A stretch of DNA of 60,000 nucleotides, taken from assembly GCF_964340395.1 (NCBI RefSeq), contig NC_135551.1, positions 24,749,003-24,809,002 of the forward strand, written 5' to 3'. The stretch comes from Glandiceps talaboti (lineage: Eukaryota > Hemichordata > Enteropneusta > Spengelidae). The notes under the pieces were generated by a model. It saw nothing but the letters and a program-made list of their open reading frames with translations, was not told the origin of the DNA and did no database searches. Made by a program: the position numbers and the translations under genes. Shown piece after piece: positions 26,561 to 39,410 of the stretch (position 1 is its first letter; each line of letters begins with the position of its first letter).

Positions 26561-27779
26561 TTCTAGAAGTGTTGTTCTGCAGATTTCCTTTAGAATAGTT
26601 TGACACAATTGGCCCTAGCAACCATGACCATGGCCTTAGCAACAACCAAATGGCAGTATATTTTGGTTAAATAAGAACACCATCTGGTAGGCAGTTAGTA
26701 AACATTCAAAAAATGTATGCAAATATCCCTAGCAACAGTGGCCCCGCCCATGGCAACAGCCCAATAATCACATATGTGACAAACATAACATGTTTGGATA
26801 GGCAACTGGATAGTCATTCAACAAATGAACACCTATTTTTAGAATGGACTAGCATATGGATAAATATTTTTAAAAACTACAGTTGTGCTACATCGCCATT
26901 GGCAGTATTTTGGAAAACAATAGTTGTGCTACAATGCCATTTTATATTTCTTTTTTTCTAAATATTTTTTTTCATATCTGAGGTAGTTATGTTTTTCATT
27001 GTTCTCCATATGCTCTCTGTTTTTGGTTTCTTCTCATCAGATGTACAGTCATTACATTTTGGAAGAAAAGTTTTATATTGTCTTTTTAAATTGATGTCAG
27101 TTTGTGCATCCACCAATTCTTGCGAGACTTCATAATTTTTGTGATGTTACAATTTTTTTCTTGAACTTGTTAATAAAAAGGTTAGGGTCGGCAGTGAAAA
27201 ACTAGGCAGGGTCAGATAACCGGAATCAAACAATTATTTTTTTTTATTGCTTTAAGAATTATTCAGAACATGATGATTCCATTATTGATATGCAAATTAT
27301 GGCTAAAATGTGTCTTTTTGGTAAAATAATCTTTAATTCCAAAAGTAATGAGCTGGAAATTAATTTGAATGGCTCTTGGGGTATATAGATGAAGAAGTGT
27401 TAAGCATATGATGATCTCATCAGTGACATGAAAATTAGGTATAAAAATGTGAATTTTGTTTAATCTTGTCTCTTGGCTCTCTTCGTTGGTGTAAACACAC
27501 ATGTGTTTTTGTAATTTGTACTTCAAGCACTTGTTAAATGAGAATGTTAAAAGACACAATCTTTTGTCATTAGAAAAATTTTGGATATTGCAAAGAGATA
27601 TAGTCATATAACTTAAATCATGGATAATATTAATAAGTATTAATAAGTAATAAAATGTAAAATGAACAGAAAACCAGTGTGGACTTCTATATATCTGACA
27701 ATTTTACATGTTATACACAGAGTGAAGCTAGCATGTAAGTGGTGAATGATTTCATTTTATTTGATTCAGTTTTATTTTT
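26561..27779. other. Dispersed-repeat remnants, no gene seen
   Basis: At 27260-27470 there is a diverged copy of 26300-26510 (shared tagatgaagaa and taagcatat.atgatctcatca blocks). The small open frames are short, AT-rich and unlike any family I know. Confidence 0.5.
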
Positions 27780-27900
27780 TGTTGTTGAATGAGACTGATT
27801 TTAGGGAGCGATCAGATTTTACGCTGACTTTTTGTTCACCCCACCCCTGCTGACAAATACAAAAACACTGCCCCCCCCCCCCACATCTGTTGACAAGAAA
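27780..27900. repeat. Poly-C and flanking interspersed repeat
   Basis: Twelve C residues at 27871-27882 sit in a segment (caccccacccctgctgac, then cacatctgttgacaag) that resembles the C/G-run repeat at 39.28-39.41 kb. Confidence 0.5.
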
Positions 27901-28489
27901 TATTCTTGTTCTTTCTTGCAATATATAAAGCTCTTTAGGCAGGAACCCTATGAGAAGTATGATTGTCTGTTCATAGCTGTGCAAAATATTCATGGTTTTA
28001 GTAACCAAAAGTTCTAGGATATCTCTTACATTGAGTGAACTATTATCATTATAGATTAATTCAGCTAATTATAAAGTACATTATTAGAAATGAAATTAAC
28101 ATAATTGTAAACCTAGGGGTTTCAGTAAGTTTCAAAGTAGGGAGAGAACTTGAAAAAGTGTCGGGAGAAGTGCATGCTATGCCCATGCGTGCATGCTATA
28201 CAAGTGGGAGGGGGTGTCCCCCTCCCATGGTAAGATCTTTTGAAAAATGAACACCTTTTGGAGGCCATTTAGAGCACCATTCATAAGTAAAACACAACTT
28301 AGTTATATCATAAAAGTATCACTAATTTTAGGGTTTCAAAAGTTTAAATCATTTCAAGTCATATTGACACAAATGATAATGAAAAAAAGATCAAGTACAA
28401 AGTATAGTATAGTTTGTTTTATTTATTTACTTACCCTATGTGGGCTTACCAAGTGAACATTTTGTTCAATACAAATACATCCACTGGGC

Positions 28490-31017
28490 TTATAATAGTG
28501 TATGGTACTATACTATAAACTATACAAGACTATATACTATATACTATGCTATGCTATATACTATATACTATATTATACTATACTATATACTGTACTATAC
28601 AATATACTGTACAATACTATACTATAATATTCTATACCTATACTATATTATATAGTATATAGTCTAGTATGGTAGTCTAGTATAGTATAGTATAGTAGAG
28701 TATAGTAATGTATACTATATGGTATATAGTCGTGTAGTATAGTAGAGTATAGTATATGGTATATAGTATAGTGTAGTCTAGTATAGTATAGTATATGGTG
28801 TATAGTAGAGTATAGTATAGTATATGGTATATAGCATAGTATAGTATAGTATCGTATATAGTCAAGTATAGTATATAGTATAATATAGTATATTATATAA
28901 TATAGTATAGTATATGTTGTATAGCATGATAGCATAGTATAATATAATATAGTATAGTGTGGTATAATATAGTAGAGTAGAGTATATGGAATATAGTATA
29001 GTGTAGTGTAGTGTAGTATAGTATAGTATTAAATCAAGTATAGTATAGTATATCATATAGTATGGTATATAGTAAATTATAGTGTATAGTATAGTATAGT
29101 ATATGGTATATAGTATAGTATACTCTACTATATAGTATAGTATACTATATACCAGACTATACTATATACTGTACTATATAGTATACTATACTATATTATA
29201 CTATACTATATAGTATACTATACTATACTGCATGTATATACTAAACTATACTATACTAAACTATACTATACTATACTGTACTATATACCAGACTATAATG
29301 CTATATTGCTATAATGCTATGTACTGTACTATATATTAAACTATACTATATACTATGTATTTTATTATGCTATATACTATATACTATACTTTACTATTCT
29401 GCACTATACTATACTGTACTATTCTACACTATACTATACTATAATATACTACACTGTACTGTACAATGTACTATACTATATTATACTATACTATACTATG
29501 CTATGCTATATACCATAAACTATACTATTTTATACTATACTATATACTAGACTATGCTATATACTGTACTATATACTATACTATATTATACTGTATACTA
29601 TACTATACCATACTATACTATACTATACTATACTATACTATTCTATACTACTAGTATACTATATACTATACTATATACCATACTACATAGTATAGTATAC
29701 TATATACTGTACACTACTATACTATATTATTCGATACCTATACTATAATATATAGTACATATTATATATAGTCTAGTATAGTACATTATATAGTATAATA
29801 TATAGTATAGTATACTGGTAGTATAGTATAGTACATAGTATAGTATAGTAGAGTATATGTTATTTTGTGTAGTATAGTATAGTACATAGTATAGTGTAGT
29901 ATATATTATAATATAGTATATTATATAGTATAGAATAGTATAGTATAGTATAATATAGTAGAGTATATAGTATAGTGTAGTGTAGTATAGTATAGCATAG
30001 TATATCATATAGTATGGTATATAGTAAAGTATAGTATATGGTATATAGTATAGCATATCATAGTATAGTATTGTATATTATAGTATATAATAGTATAGTA
30101 TATTATGGTATAATATACTAGAGTATAGTAGAGTATGTGGAATATAGTATAGTGTAGTGTAGTATAGTATAGCATAGTATATCATATAGTATGGTATATA
30201 GTAAAGTATAATTTATGGTATATAGTATAGCATAGCATAGTATAGTATTGTATATTATAGTATATAATAGTATAGTATAGTATAGTATATTATGGTATAA
30301 TATACTAGAGTATAGTAGAGTATGTGGAATATAGTATAGTTTAGTGTTTAGTATAGCATACTATACCATACCGTACTATACTATATACTGTACAATACAA
30401 TACTATAATATTATTCTATACCTATACTATCATATATAGTCTAGCATAGTATAGTATAGTAGAGTATAGTAGAGCATATGGTATATAGTATAGCATAGCA
30501 AAGTATAGTATAGTCTAGTATAGTATAGTATAATATACTAGAGTATAGTAGAGTATACGGAATATAGTGTATAGTGTATATTATAGTGTAGTGTATAGTA
30601 TAGCATACAATACCATACAGTACTATATAATATACTCTACTATATACAGTACAATAATATACTATAATATTATTCTATACCTACACTATTGTATACAGTA
30701 TAGAGTCTAGTATAGCATAGTATAGTATAGTATAGTATAGTGTAGTAGATTATAGTATAGTAGAATATATGGAATATAGTGTATAGTGTATATTATAGTG
30801 TAGTGTATAGTATAGCATACTATACCATACAGTACTGTATAATATACTCTACTATATACTGTACAATAATATACTATAATATTATTCTATTCCTACACTA
30901 TCGTATATAGTATAGAGTCTAGTATAATCTAGTATAGTCTAGTATAGTATAGTATAGTATAGTTTAGTAGATTATAGTATAGTAGAGTATGTGGTATATA
31001 GTATAGTATACAGTCCA
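28490..31017. repeat. Strand-switching pentanucleotide satellite, left half
   Basis: Degenerate 5-bp repeats. Top-strand ACTAT polarity runs at about 28500-28648, ATAGT polarity to about 29140, ACTAT to about 29745, then ATAGT to 31017. The last stretch contains short reversed islands (about 30360, 30604, 30800). A longer unit of about 190-240 bp recurs around gtagagtatgtggaatat (30131, 30312, and variants at 30550 and 30764). The Y/I/L/T-rich open frames are artefacts of the period. Confidence 0.93.
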
Positions 31018-31240
31018 GTATATTGATGGCGCAAATCGAGAGATCTGATTGATCTAGGCATCGAACTAGCGCGTCTAAACTGAGCGATAATGCACAGTTG
31101 GCACGTGTCCAAATTCTGATGTTCTCTCACTGTTCGTCTACGAACAGTATAGTCCGCGCAGGGATGGGGGCACAAATGAAACCAGAAAATGTTGCGTCAT
31201 ATCTTGTTTCCGACAGTTTCAATATACTGGTATAATATAA
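31018..31240. other. Unique-sequence island inside the pentanucleotide array
   Basis: About 220 bp of normal complexity, GC-richer than the surroundings, containing gcgcaaatcgagagatctg and attgatctaggcatcg. It leads directly into the foldback at 31241. It is probably part of one small inserted element together with that foldback; no coding function is recognised. Confidence 0.5.
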
Positions 31241-31360
31241 TAGCGATAAACCACCCCTGGGAATGGTATACCACTCGGTTTTGACCAGTGAACGAAATAT
31301 ATTGAGTTCACTGCTCAAAACCGAGTGGTATACCATCCCCAGGGTGTGGTTTATTGCTTA
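31241..31360. repeat. Foldback: about 53-bp imperfect inverted repeat
   Basis: The left arm (31241-31293) contains ggtataccactcggttttga; the right arm (31306-31360) contains its complement tcaaaaccgagtggtatacc. The 12-nt loop is gaaatatattga. There are only a few mismatches and one gap. A MITE-type or hairpin-forming origin is likely. Confidence 0.85.
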
Positions 31361-34300
31361 AGTATACTATAGTATAATAGAGTATAGTAGAGTATATGGT
31401 ATATGGTATAGTGTCGTGTAGTATAGTATAGTATAGTATGGTATAATATACTAGTATATGGAATATAGTATAGTATAGTGTAGGTTATAGTATAGCATAC
31501 TATAGCATACCTATACTATTGTATATAGTATATAGTCAAGCATAGTATCATATAAAATTAGTATAGTATAGTATAGTATAGTATAGTATAGTCAAGTATA
31601 GTATCGTATAAAATTAGTATAGTATAGTATAGTATAGTATAGTATAGTATAGTATAGTATAGGATAGTATATTCTAGTATAGTATAGTATGGTATAATAT
31701 AGTAGTGTATAGTAGAGTATATTGAATATAGCATAGTGTAGTGTTGCATAGTATAGTATATAGGCAAGTGTAGTATATAGTATAATATAGTATATTATAT
31801 AGTAGAGTATATAGTATAGTATAGTGTATCGTATATATTATAGCATAGGATAGTATTGTATAGTATATGGTATATTATACTATACTGTACTATATAGTAG
31901 ACTATGATATATACTATACACTGTACTATATAGTATACTACACTATATTATACTATATTATATACTATACTATACTATATACTATAGTATACTATACTAT
32001 ACTATATATTATACTATGCTATATACTATATATTAAACTATACTGTACTGTACTATATACTACACTATGCTATTAACTATGTATTTAACTATGCTATATA
32101 CTATATACTATAATATACTAAACTAGACTATGCTATACTATATACTATACTAGACTGTACTATATACTATACTAGACTATACTATACTAGACTACACTAT
32201 ATACTATACTATGCTATATACTATATACTACACATTATACTATACTATACTGTACTGTACTGTACTGTACTGTACTATACTATATTATACTATATTATAC
32301 TGTACTATACTATACTATACTATATAGTATAGTATACATACTGTACTATACTATATACTAGACTATACTATATTCTGTACTATATATTATACTATACTAT
32401 GCTATACTATATTATGCTATACTATACTATACTAGACTATACTATACTATATACTATACTATAATATACTATACTATACTATACTATACTGTATTATGCT
32501 ATACTATACTATATACTAGACTATGCTATATACTATACTATATACTACACTATACTATACTATTCTATACTATATTATACTATATACTAGACTATGCTAT
32601 ATACTGTACTATATACTGTACTATATACTTGTCTTTACTATATACTATACTATATACTATATACTAGACCATTCTATACTGTACTGTACTATATAGTATA
32701 CTATACTACACTATACTATACTATACTAAATACTAGACTACACTATATACTATACTATGCTCTATACTGTGTACCATACTATACTATACTATATTAAGCT
32801 ATATACTGTACTATATAGTATACTATGCTATATCATACTATACTATACTATACTCTACTATACTATACTATTCTATACTATACTTTTCTATATACTATAC
32901 TATACTATACTATATACTATACTATACTAGACTATACTATATAATAGACTGTGCTATATACTATATATTGTACTATGTACTATACTATACTATATTATAC
33001 TGTACTATACTATACCATACTATATAGTATAGTATACAATACTATACTGTATTATACTATACTATACTAGACTATACTATATTCTGTACTATATATTATA
33101 CTATACTATATTATACTATACTATGCTATATTATATTATGCTATGCTATACTATACTATATACTATATACTATACTATACTATACTAGACTACACTATAT
33201 ACTATATTATGCTATATACTATATAGTATACATTGTACTATACTATACTATACTGTACTGTACTGTACTGTACTGTACTATACTATACTATACTATACTA
33301 TATAGTATAGTATACAATACTGTACTATACTATATACTAGACTATACTATATTCTGTACTATATATTATACTATACTATATTATACTATACTATGCTATA
33401 CTATATTATGCTATACTATACTATACTAGACTATACTATACTATATACTATACTATACTATACTGTACTATATACTAGACTATGCTATATAATATATTAT
33501 GTACTATATACTATACTATACTATACTATACTGTACTATGCTATACTATACTATATACTAGACTATGCTATATAATATATTATGTACTATATACTATACT
33601 ATTCTGTACTGTACTGTACTCTACTGTACTATACTATATTATACTGTACTATACTATACTATACTATACTATACTATATAGTATAGTATACAATACTGTA
33701 TTATACTATATACTAGACTAGACTATATTCTGTACTATATATTATACTATTCTATATTATACTATACTATGCTATACTATATTATGCTATGATATACTAT
33801 ACTAGACTATACTATACTATATACTATACTATACTATACTGCACTATATACTAGACTATGATATATAATATATTCTGTACTATATACTATACTATACTAT
33901 ACTATACTGCACTATATACTAGACTATGCTATATACTGGACTATATACTACACTATACTATACTATTCTATACTATATTATACTATATACTAGACTATGC
34001 TGTATACTTTACTATATATACTATACTTTATACTGTACTATATACTTGTCTTTACTATATACTATATACTATACTATACTATATACTAGACTAGACTATA
34101 CTATACTATACTGTACTATATACTATACTATACTATACTATACTATATACTAGACTCAGTATATACTATACTATGCTCTATACTATGTACCATACTATAC
34201 TATAGTATACTAAGCTATATACTAGACTATGCTATATACTGTACTATATACTACACTATACTCTACTATACTATACTATACCATACTATACTCTACTATA

Positions 34301-35628
34301 TACTAGACTATGCTATATACTGTATACTGTACTATATATTATACTATACTATATACTATAAACTATATTATACTATACACTATACTATACAATGCTATAT
34401 ACTAGACTATGTTATATACTATATTCTGTACTATACTATACTATACTGTATTGTACTATACTATATACTATACTATACTATATACTAGACTACATTATAT
34501 ACTATACTATGCTATATACCATATACTATACATTGTACTATACTATATTATACTGTACTGTACTCTACTGTACTATACTATACTATATTATACTGTACTA
34601 TACTATACTAGACTAGACTATACTATATAGTATAGTATACAATACTATACTATACTAGACTATACTATATTCTGTACTATATATTATACTATACTATATT
34701 ATACTATACTATGCTATACTATATTATGCTATACTATACTATATACTATATACTATACAATACTGTACTATACTATATACTAGACTATACTATATTCTGT
34801 ACTATATATTATACTATACTATATTATACTATACTATGCTATAATATATTATGCTATACTATACTATACTATACTATACTATATACTATACTATACTATA
34901 CTATACTGCACTATATACTAGACTATGCTATATAATATATTCTGTACTATATACTATACTATACTATACTATACTGTACTATGCTATACTATACTATATA
35001 CTAGACTATGCTATATAATATATTCTTTACTATATACTATACTATACTATACTGTACTATACTATACTATACTATACTATACTATACTATACTATACTAT
35101 ACTATACTATACTATACTATACTATACTATATTATACTATACTGCACTATATACTAGACTATGCTATATCCTGTACTATATACTATACTATACTATACTA
35201 TTCTATACTATATTATACTATATACTAGACTATGCTACATACTGTACTATATACTGTACTATATACTTGTCTTTACTATATACTATACTATATACTATAT
35301 TCTAGACTATTCTATACTATACTGTACTATATACTATACTATACTATACTATACTATACTATATACTAGACTACACTATACACTATACTATGCTCTATAC
35401 TATGTACCATACTATACTATACTAAACTATATACTGTACTATATAGTATACTATACTATATCATACTATACTATACTATACTCTACTATACCATACTATA
35501 CTATACTATACTTTACTATATACTATACTATACTATATACTATACTATACTATAATATAATATACTATATACTAGACTGTGCTATATACTATATATTGTA
35601 CTATATACTATACTATACTATATTATAA
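31361..35628. repeat. Pentanucleotide satellite, right half
   Basis: ATAGT polarity to about 31870, then mostly ACTAT polarity to 35628. Superimposed on the 5-bp period are long imperfect repeats: tatacttgtctttactat occurs at about 32624, 34041 and 35263, spaced about 1.42 and 1.22 kb. The long open frames of type LYYTILYY are products of the repeat. Confidence 0.93.
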
Positions 35629-36069
35629 TATTATCTCGTTTTATTTCCGCTAGATTTTTAAATTCGGAATGCTGCAATTGAGTGTTGACCTATTTGTCTT
35701 TTAAGTTTATGTTTCGCTTCTGTGCTATGATTGGTCTTTTTGGATATAATTGATTTCATATCTCATTGTCTGCTATTACGTCCCAGTGTTTAGTTATTGC
35801 ATCTCGTAGATGAGATCCGTTAATATAGAGACTCTATGTTGTGTTGAAGACCAATGGGATCTCATTTGTGGGTGTCCAGCGAGATATGTCTCACACTTGC
35901 ACAAAGTGTATCATCACATGGCATCAGAAGCTACTGTATGTAGTTCCTGAAAATTGGATACTAGTCACTTTACATGTGGTATGTACACACATACTTTGCA
36001 GTCTGGCGCAATGCAGTCAGTTGTCGAAGCACTTGACTCGCCAGTTACACAAACAATCGACTATAGCAT
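35629..36069. other. Unique sequence between pentanucleotide array and PLE fragment
   Basis: The pentanucleotide repeat ends at ttatctcgttttatttccgc. The next 430 bp have normal complexity. They may be the eroded upstream part of the PLE reverse transcriptase that becomes readable at 36070, but I could not align it. Confidence 0.4.
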
Positions 36070-36640
36070 TCCAAAACCACCACCTGTGCATCTCCTAAAA
36101 CTATTATGTGATTCTCACGAAAAACACATTTAAATTTAAAGGAGAATTCTACACACAAACATGCATGTGCATTGGCTCTTGGGCATCACCCGAAATAGCC
36201 GACATTCCATGAACTGGAAAGTCGCATTATTGAAATCTACACGGATAAAATATCACTCTGGACACATTTCAGGGGTGGCGTTTTCATGATATTTTGTGGC
36301 ACCCAAGTTGAACTAAATAATCTGAGTGAAAAAATAAACCAAATACATCCAACTTTCAAATTTTCGTTGGAAAGCTCAGATACGGAAGTAACATCACAAT
36401 CTACAAATGTCAACGGCACCAATAACACAAAGTATTGGATATCAAAACTCATTCCAATATTTACACAGGTAATACTGCCGCCCGAACTCAGTCTTCAAAG
36501 GGTCCATTAAGGGTCAAACGATCAGATACATACGAACATGTAGTAACGAAAAAGAATTTCAAAAGAAAATTAAATTCTTCACCTGGAAACTGGCGAAAAG
36601 AGGCTATAATGAAACAGAAATAAATACTAGTAACCTGAGT
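36070..36640 (+). mobile_element. Penelope-like element RT fragment, C-terminal half
   Basis: Read with frameshifts, the plus strand gives LLKLLCDSHEKHI, then KFKGEFYTQTCMCIGSWASP and EIADI (RT motif B region). ELESRIIEIYTDKISLWTHF, VFMIFCGTQVELNNLSEKI, HPTFKFSLESSDTEVT and a WKLAKRGYNETEI tail follow. The catalytic YIDD between THFRG and VFMIF is lost. The orientation is opposite to the PLE pieces in the 2.8-kb units, and it covers a more C-terminal part of the protein. Confidence 0.82.
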
Positions 36641-36723
36641 CCACTATCATAATACTGGCATCTCTATTTGATGAACAATACAAGTAAACTCTGGGCAAAC
36701 AAATACGGAAATACAACACTCCT

Positions 36724-37130
36724 CAATACTATACTACACTACACTACAATACACTACACTACACTATAATGTAGTATAGTATATACTATACTATAGTATA
36801 GTATAGTATAGTATAGTATAGTATAGTATAGTATAGTATAGTATAGTATAGCAATGTATAGTATAGTATAGTATAGTATAGTATAGTATAGTATAGTATA
36901 GTATAGTATAGTATAGTATAGTATAGTATAGAATAGTATAGTATATAATAGTATAGTATAGTATAGTATAGTATAGTATAGTATAGTATACTAGTAGTAT
37001 AGTATAGTATAGTATAGTATAGTATAGTATAGTAAAGTATAGTGTAGTATTGTATAGTATAGTATAGTATAGTATAGTATAGTATAGTATAGTATAGTAT
37101 AGTATAGTATAGTATAGTATAGTATAGTAT
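36724..37130. repeat. (TATAG)n array
   Basis: After a short run of ctaca and cacta variants, about 380 bp of nearly pure TATAG repeats begin at about 36768. Its polarity is opposite to that of the main array ending at 35628, so the two arms could pair around the PLE fragment. Confidence 0.95.
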
Positions 37131-37232
37131 AGGAGACCGATTTTTGAATTAGAAGACCGACACTTGAATTAGAAGACCAACACTTGAATTAGAAGACCGA
37201 CACTTGAACTAGAAGACCAATTTTTGAATTAG
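37131..37232. repeat. 20-bp minisatellite, five copies
   Basis: agaagaccgacacttgaatt and variants (aacactt, atttttt) repeat with a 20-bp period directly after the TATAG array. Confidence 0.92.
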
Positions 37233-37276
37233 AAAAATACGATCGGGTCGACAAAAACTCACTGACCTCCCCCCTT

Positions 37277-38202
37277 TGACCTCTGGCGCTGAGGGAGTCC
37301 TTGGGGGTTGTCGTCCTGACAGATCGGGAGGTTTTTTGTTTCTATTAAGGCAACTTTTAGGTTATTCATAACCTTTGAGGTAATATTTCCCAGCTTTGAA
37401 AAGCTAACGTAAATGTAAGTTTTAAATGAGTTTCCCATGTCACATAAAAATGGGCCCGTAAAATTGGTACAGGGACATTATTAATATTGCATGTATAGTA
37501 TAGTCACCGGTATGTCAGAGAACTTTAGGTGGTCATACCTAGAGTATAACAGAAACTGGAATCTGATGAGATGTGGTGATTTGTAGTGTCAATAACATGA
37601 CGAGTAGAACAATTTAGATTAATTTCATTTATAAACTATCTATGAAAATTGCCATTACGAAACCTTCAAGTTTGCCCCAAACTGCAATATAAGTAAAGCA
37701 TTGATTGTGAAACAGCCAAGCATTTACATAACATGTTCTGTAACTAGTGTGGTAGCTAGGTAATACATGTATATGTATATGTATAGTTATGTTTGAAGTT
37801 ATAAGTAATATTAAAGAATTCATGTAAGAAACAGGGACAAGAACAAATATTGACATGTACCACATTTCAGACAAGGCTATATGCCATTGTAGAAAGGATG
37901 TTTTTCTTCAATCACAATTTAAAACACTATGACCACACAAAAACACAATATCCACCTAAAGTTCTCTAACATACCGGTGACTTTATTATACATATATTAA
38001 TGCCCCTATACTAATGTTACATGTCTATTTTATGTGATATAGGAAACTCATTTAAAACGTACATTTACGTTAGCTTTTCGAAGCTTGGAAATATTACCTC
38101 AAAGGTTATGAATAACCTAAACATTGCCTTAGTATCTCAAGCAAAAAACTCCATATCTGCCAGGGGGAAAACCCCAAGGACTTCCTCACCCCCAGAGGTC
38201 AC
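37277..38202. repeat. Long inverted repeat, about 255-bp arms
   Basis: The left arm 37277-37533 and the right arm 37952-38202 are imperfect reverse complements. Shared blocks include ttaggttattcataacc, aaaagctaacgtaaatgta, gtcaccggtatgt and gagaactttaggtgg. The 418-bp spacer shows no ORF of note. A large foldback element or an inverted duplication both fit. Confidence 0.85.
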
Positions 38203-38289
38203 TCATGCATTCAACCAACAATCAGATGCACCAACAACCTTTTTACTGTCATAATGGTATTAAACTTTTCTTAAATATTTTCACCCTAT

Positions 38290-39150
38290 TCTAATTTGAG
38301 ATGATATTGTCTTTTCAAGATGTGAAATGTTTGCCAAGATAGTCTAAAATTGCCTTAATCTCCAAATCTCCCCTACCAATGATACTATCATTAGATGTGC
38401 TATGTGTATATAATGATGCCATTTAACTTTTTAAGAACATATTTCAACCCTTAGTGTAAGTTATAAAGAATAGTTTCTGATACTTGCTGTCTTGTAAAGC
38501 ATGGATTAAGTTATTGCTTGAAGGGTCTAAATAGTGTAAATATTGGCTATAAGAGTAAAATTCCTCCAGGGCTTCTAGAGGGAGACCCCCTCAGACCCCC
38601 GCCCCCGCATGAGGTGGACATATCCCAGTCTCAAGCTCTTCCGCTCTTACTGTCAAGATGCTATTAAAGTATATTTCAAAAGTATTTCAACCCTATGTAG
38701 TTGTTTTTTTACATGTTGGTGTTGTCTTGTAAGGCTTGGAAATTATTGTCTGAAAGGGTCTGAATAGTCTCAAAATTGAGGGAAAAAACCTCCAGGGGTT
38801 CTAGGGGGAGACCCCCTTGGAACCTTCCTCCCCCCCCATGAGGTGTACACATCCCAGTCTCAAGATCTCCCCCTACCTCTTACTGTCAAGATCCTATCAA
38901 ACTACTAGTATATTTCAAAAATATTTCAACCTTATGTAGTTGCTTTTTACATGTTGGTGCTGTCTTGTAAAGCTTGGAAATGATTTTCTAAAAATGTCTG
39001 AATAGTCTCAATATTGACTTTTCAGAGTTAAAAACCTCCTGGGCTTCTAGGGGGAGACCCCCTAGGACCCCCCATGACAGCTGTACATATTCCCTTCTCA
39101 AAGCTTTCCCCCTACCTTAAACTCCTTTTCAAATATATTTACCCTGGGTA
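38290..39150. repeat. About 236-bp tandem repeat, three clear copies
   Basis: tgtcttgtaaagcttgg starts copies at 38488, 38723 and 38961, the last of them incomplete. Each copy carries a ggcttctagggggagacccc block. A more diverged copy precedes them (from about 38300). The purine/pyrimidine block resembles the outer ends of the inverted repeat to the left. Confidence 0.85.
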
Positions 39151-39269
39151 GTCAATAATTATAATTATGATAGTGCTATATAAAAACCCGGGATCTTATA
39201 AAGTAGATGCAAGACAGTCAAGCAGTCCACACTGAGTCACGATCAAAAAATACCTGTCACTCATGCGAA

Positions 39270-39410
39270 TATCATATATGGGGGGGGGGGTCCATCATGT
39301 TTTAGAATTAAGTGATAGGGGGGTCAGCCTGTTTTGGGTTTTACAGATAGGGGGGGTCAGTGACTTTTTGTCGGCCCGATTTAAGAATCCACCGCCCCCC
39401 CCCCCACCCA
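39270..39410. repeat. G-run cluster followed by C-run
   Basis: G runs of 11, 6, 3 and 7 lie within 80 bp (39280-39357), and 11 C residues lie at 39395-39405. The plus strand could form a G-quadruplex. The sequence looks like the same interspersed repeat family as the poly-C segment at 27.87 kb. Confidence 0.7.

Noticed and set aside
28440-35640. Dozens of open frames of 60-155 codons rich in Y, I, L and T on both strands
   Set aside because: They follow from a 5-bp repeat, which has no stop in some frames; composition and period explain them fully.
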